Assembly (NCBI RefSeq): GCF_009295825.1
Contig: NZ_WHKF01000001.1
Span: 523,088 to 587,087, forward strand
From: Marinifilum sp. N1E240
Lineage (GTDB): Bacteria > Bacteroidota > Bacteroidia > Bacteroidales > Marinifilaceae
Direction: 5' to 3'
Length of the DNA stretch: 64,000 bases
Below the pieces are notes generated by a model. It was not told the DNA's origin, did not search any database, and was given only the letters and a program-made list of their open reading frames with translations. Shown piece after piece: positions 62,298 to 64,000 of the stretch. Made by a program: the position numbers and the translations under genes. The first letter of the stretch is position 1. Every line of letters starts with the position of its first letter.

Positions 62298-63272
62298 TTA
62301 TTCTTCCAATGTTGTTAGTTCGTGATAACGAGTAGGAACCATTCCAATGGTATCCAATAAATGCTGATCTTCGTTAATGGTCATGTTTTCTACCGTTAGT
62401 AGTTTGTCACCAAAGAAAATTGAGTTAGCACCGGCAAGGAAACAAAGCGCCTGACCTTCCTGACTGTAGTGAGTTCTACCGGCAGCAAAGGCAATTACCG
62501 TTTTAGGCATTAGGATACGAGCTGTTGCAACTGCACGAACCATTTCAAAAATGCCAATGGTTTCTTTCCCGTAAAATGGAGTTCCTTCAACCGGAACCAA
62601 AGAATTCAGAGGAACATTGTAAGGGTGAACTTCCTGGTTCGATAGGGTACGAAGCATTTCAATTCTGTCTTCGTCGGTTTCACCCATTCCTAAAATTCCA
62701 CCTGAGCAATAAGAAATACCAGCTTCTTGTAAATTGGCAAGAGTCTCTAAACGATCGGCATAAGTTCTGGTTGTGGTAATGTTAGGATAATGACGCTCCG
62801 AAGTGTCGATATTGTGATTTACGGCAGTAATTCCCAAATCAGCCAATTTCTTCGCTTTGTCTTTGTTGATCATTCCCATGGTACAACATACCTCCAATCC
62901 CATTTTCTTAACTTCTGTAATCATTTCAGCCATTTCGTCGAAACGATCGTCACGATTTCCATCTCTACCAGCCGAGCTCAAACAAACACGTTTTACACCG
63001 TTTTCTTTTGCGAATCGGGCTTCTTCCAAAACCTTTTCCAAACTTAATTTTTCTGGTTTAACATGAGTGTTGTAACGAGCCGATTGTGCACAATACTTAC
63101 AATCTTGAGAACACGCTCCGGTACGAACCGAAATTAATGTGTTCATGTTCATTTTTGTAGAATCATGATATTGGCGATGCAGATTAGCTGCACGATTTAC
63201 TAAATCTAAAAGTGGAAGGTCATAAATTTCTTTAACTTCTTCGTAGGTCCAGTTGTTTCTAATGTCAGTCAT
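62298..63272 (-). CDS. bioB: Biotin synthase
   Basis: The 324-residue radical SAM enzyme inserts sulfur in dethiobiotin, the last step of biotin synthesis. The CxxxCxxC cluster is Cys54, Cys58 and Cys61 (GACSQDCKYCAQ), and later motifs include the NHNIDTS segment and GIGMVPTRY-like end. It has a small gene 12 bp upstream on the same strand. No other bio genes are seen in the window. Confidence 0.94.
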   Translation of the reverse strand: MTDIRNNWTYEEVKEIYDLPLLDLVNRAANLHRQYHDSTKMNMNTLISVRTGACSQDCKYCAQSARYNTHVKPEKLSLEKVLEEARFAKENGVKRVCLSSAGRDGNRDDRFDEMAEMITEVKKMGLEVCCTMGMINKDKAKKLADLGITAVNHNIDTSERHYPNITTTRTYADRLETLANLQEAGISYCSGGILGMGETDEDRIEMLRTLSNQEVHPYNVPLNSLVPVEGTPFYGKETIGIFEMVRAVATARILMPKTVIAFAAGRTHYSQEGQALCFLAGANSIFFGDKLLTVENMTINEDQHLLDTIGMVPTRYHELTTLEE

Positions 63273-63284
63273 AATAGAGGTTCT

Positions 63285-63644
63285 TTAATTTTTTAATTTA
63301 CGGGAATAAAAATGTGCCGAAAGAACCTTGCTAACTTTTTTAGAGGATGCTATTCGACCAATTGTACTATTGCTTGTGTTTTGCACAACAAGCATTTGAA
63401 TGAATTCTGCACTGAGTGCTTCCAATTCATCCGTTTCATTTTTCTCCCGTCCGTTTTCAGGTAAAAAGCAAAATCCGGAAAAACCGCATTCTTTCGATGG
63501 AACCAGTAGATTGTAACTGGTGTTCATGTTGGAAATTTTAATCTCTTGATTCATGCTGGCAAATGCCGCATACGATTTCCTGCTCCATCGTCTGAATACC
63601 TGTAAATCCGACCTTTGATTACCGATGTTTGATACAGACGTCAT
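63285..63644 (-). CDS. Small hypothetical protein upstream of bioB
   Basis: The 119-residue protein contains FRRWSRKSYAAFASMNQEI near residues 18-36, a pattern I have seen in short Bacteroidota proteins, and ends in a basic tail. There is no signal peptide or membrane segment. It is encoded 12 bases ahead of bioB on the same strand and is likely co-transcribed. The function is unknown. A role in biotin regulation or a leader-like role is possible, but not shown. Confidence 0.55.
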   Translation of the reverse strand: MTSVSNIGNQRSDLQVFRRWSRKSYAAFASMNQEIKISNMNTSYNLLVPSKECGFSGFCFLPENGREKNETDELEALSAEFIQMLVVQNTSNSTIGRIASSKKVSKVLSAHFYSRKLKN

Positions 63645-64000
63645 AAATTCTTTTTTTTATTGAAGATAGTAAGATAATGATTCTTGCTAATTCGGAGTCA
63701 AAAGTATTATTTTTTTTCTTTTTGGATATGATTATACAACATATAGATCGCGATGATGAAGGAGTGTTATATTGCAGGGTGCCAAATATTATCAAAGGTG
63801 TTCAATGTGTTCTCATCATTAGTTTAGAACACTGTCGTGATTTTTTATTTGGGGATAATTCCCTATTGGATGTTTAATTAAAACATCTAATTTTAGCCTT
63901 CCAATTCACACTTTGTGATGTCAAAATCTTCTAAATACTCTCTTTTTTTCTGATTAAGAAATCATTTTAATCAGGTTACAGTTTGTATGAAAAGAGAAAT
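63645..64000. other. Apparently non-coding end of the window
   Basis: No convincing gene is seen. An open frame of 66 codons at 63677-63877 has unusual composition (a long Phe run) and no family match. CTGATTAA and TTAATCAG form an 8 bp inverted repeat (63950-63957 with 63967-63974), without a clear T run. A gene on the next stretch could begin outside the window. Confidence 0.4.

Noticed and set aside
63677-63877. 66-codon open frame on the plus strand
   Set aside because: It begins in a T-rich stretch giving a run of Phe, has no family pattern, no neighbour relation and no ribosome-binding context. It is probably chance.

Overview
The window is a 64 kb piece of a low-GC chromosome from a Bacteroidota bacterium. 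A marine, anaerobic or microaerobic Bacteroidales/Marinilabiliales-type organism fits best, but that is an inference from gene content. Supporting signs are a SusC/SusD pair, families typical of the phylum (DUF4924-like, DUF6089-like, DUF4097-like), paired OmpH/Skp genes after bamA, a futalosine-hydrolase-like gene, a 2-oxoacid:ferredoxin oxidoreductase, TTG/TTTG...TAnnTTTG promoters and weak Shine-Dalgarno signals. No rRNA, tRNA, CRISPR, insertion sequence or prophage was seen, so this is mostly core chromosome with some accessory patches.

Layout. 1-8.5 kb is accessory in character: the 3' part of an FAD-dependent dehydrogenase, an orphan PAS histidine kinase, a cysteine-rich two-CW protein, a DNPH1-nucleotidyltransferase fusion, several small secreted or membrane proteins (one cut by an in-frame TGA) and a beta-lactamase-fold lipoprotein. 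8.6-17.7 kb is a leftward housekeeping block (DUF4097-like, lnt, EamA, DUF4924, hslR, pth, rplY, prs, engB, manA, Dabb). 17.8-30.7 kb holds udk, an exonuclease, an alpha/beta hydrolase, pdxJ, a CBS protein, nadK and an envelope operon (DUF6089, uppS, bamA, two ompH), then murI and a gamma-carbonic anhydrase. 31.6-36.4 kb is a lone SusC/SusD pair behind an 830 bp non-coding region. 36.8-42.9 kb is korA-korB followed by an unusual receiver-receiver-PPDK-like protein. 43-52 kb has fabD, folE, an mqnB-like gene, a MATE transporter, tandem Mn-like and Fe-like superoxide dismutases, a membrane class III cyclase and a nitroreductase. 52-59 kb carries proline catabolism (proline dehydrogenase, pruA), a glycosyltransferase, a DivIC-like protein and an NhaC antiporter. 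59.4-62 kb is a lipoprotein-LytS-LytTR operon, and 62.3-63.6 kb is bioB with a small conserved-looking upstream gene.

The most unusual signal is in the gaps. Positions 4742-4957 contain ten copies of a TTCCGT core at exactly 21 bp intervals, five in one direction and five in the other, forming a perfectly symmetric array. A related single-direction array with about 20.5 bp period lies just after the LytTR regulator gene (62031-62208). A separate 23 bp array occurs at 55209-55323, and degenerate 7 bp arrays occur at 53738-53862 and 55861-55888. Two-turn spacing of 9 bp motifs is the geometry bound by LytTR domains, and the window encodes a LytS/LytTR pair. The link is a hypothesis, not something shown here.
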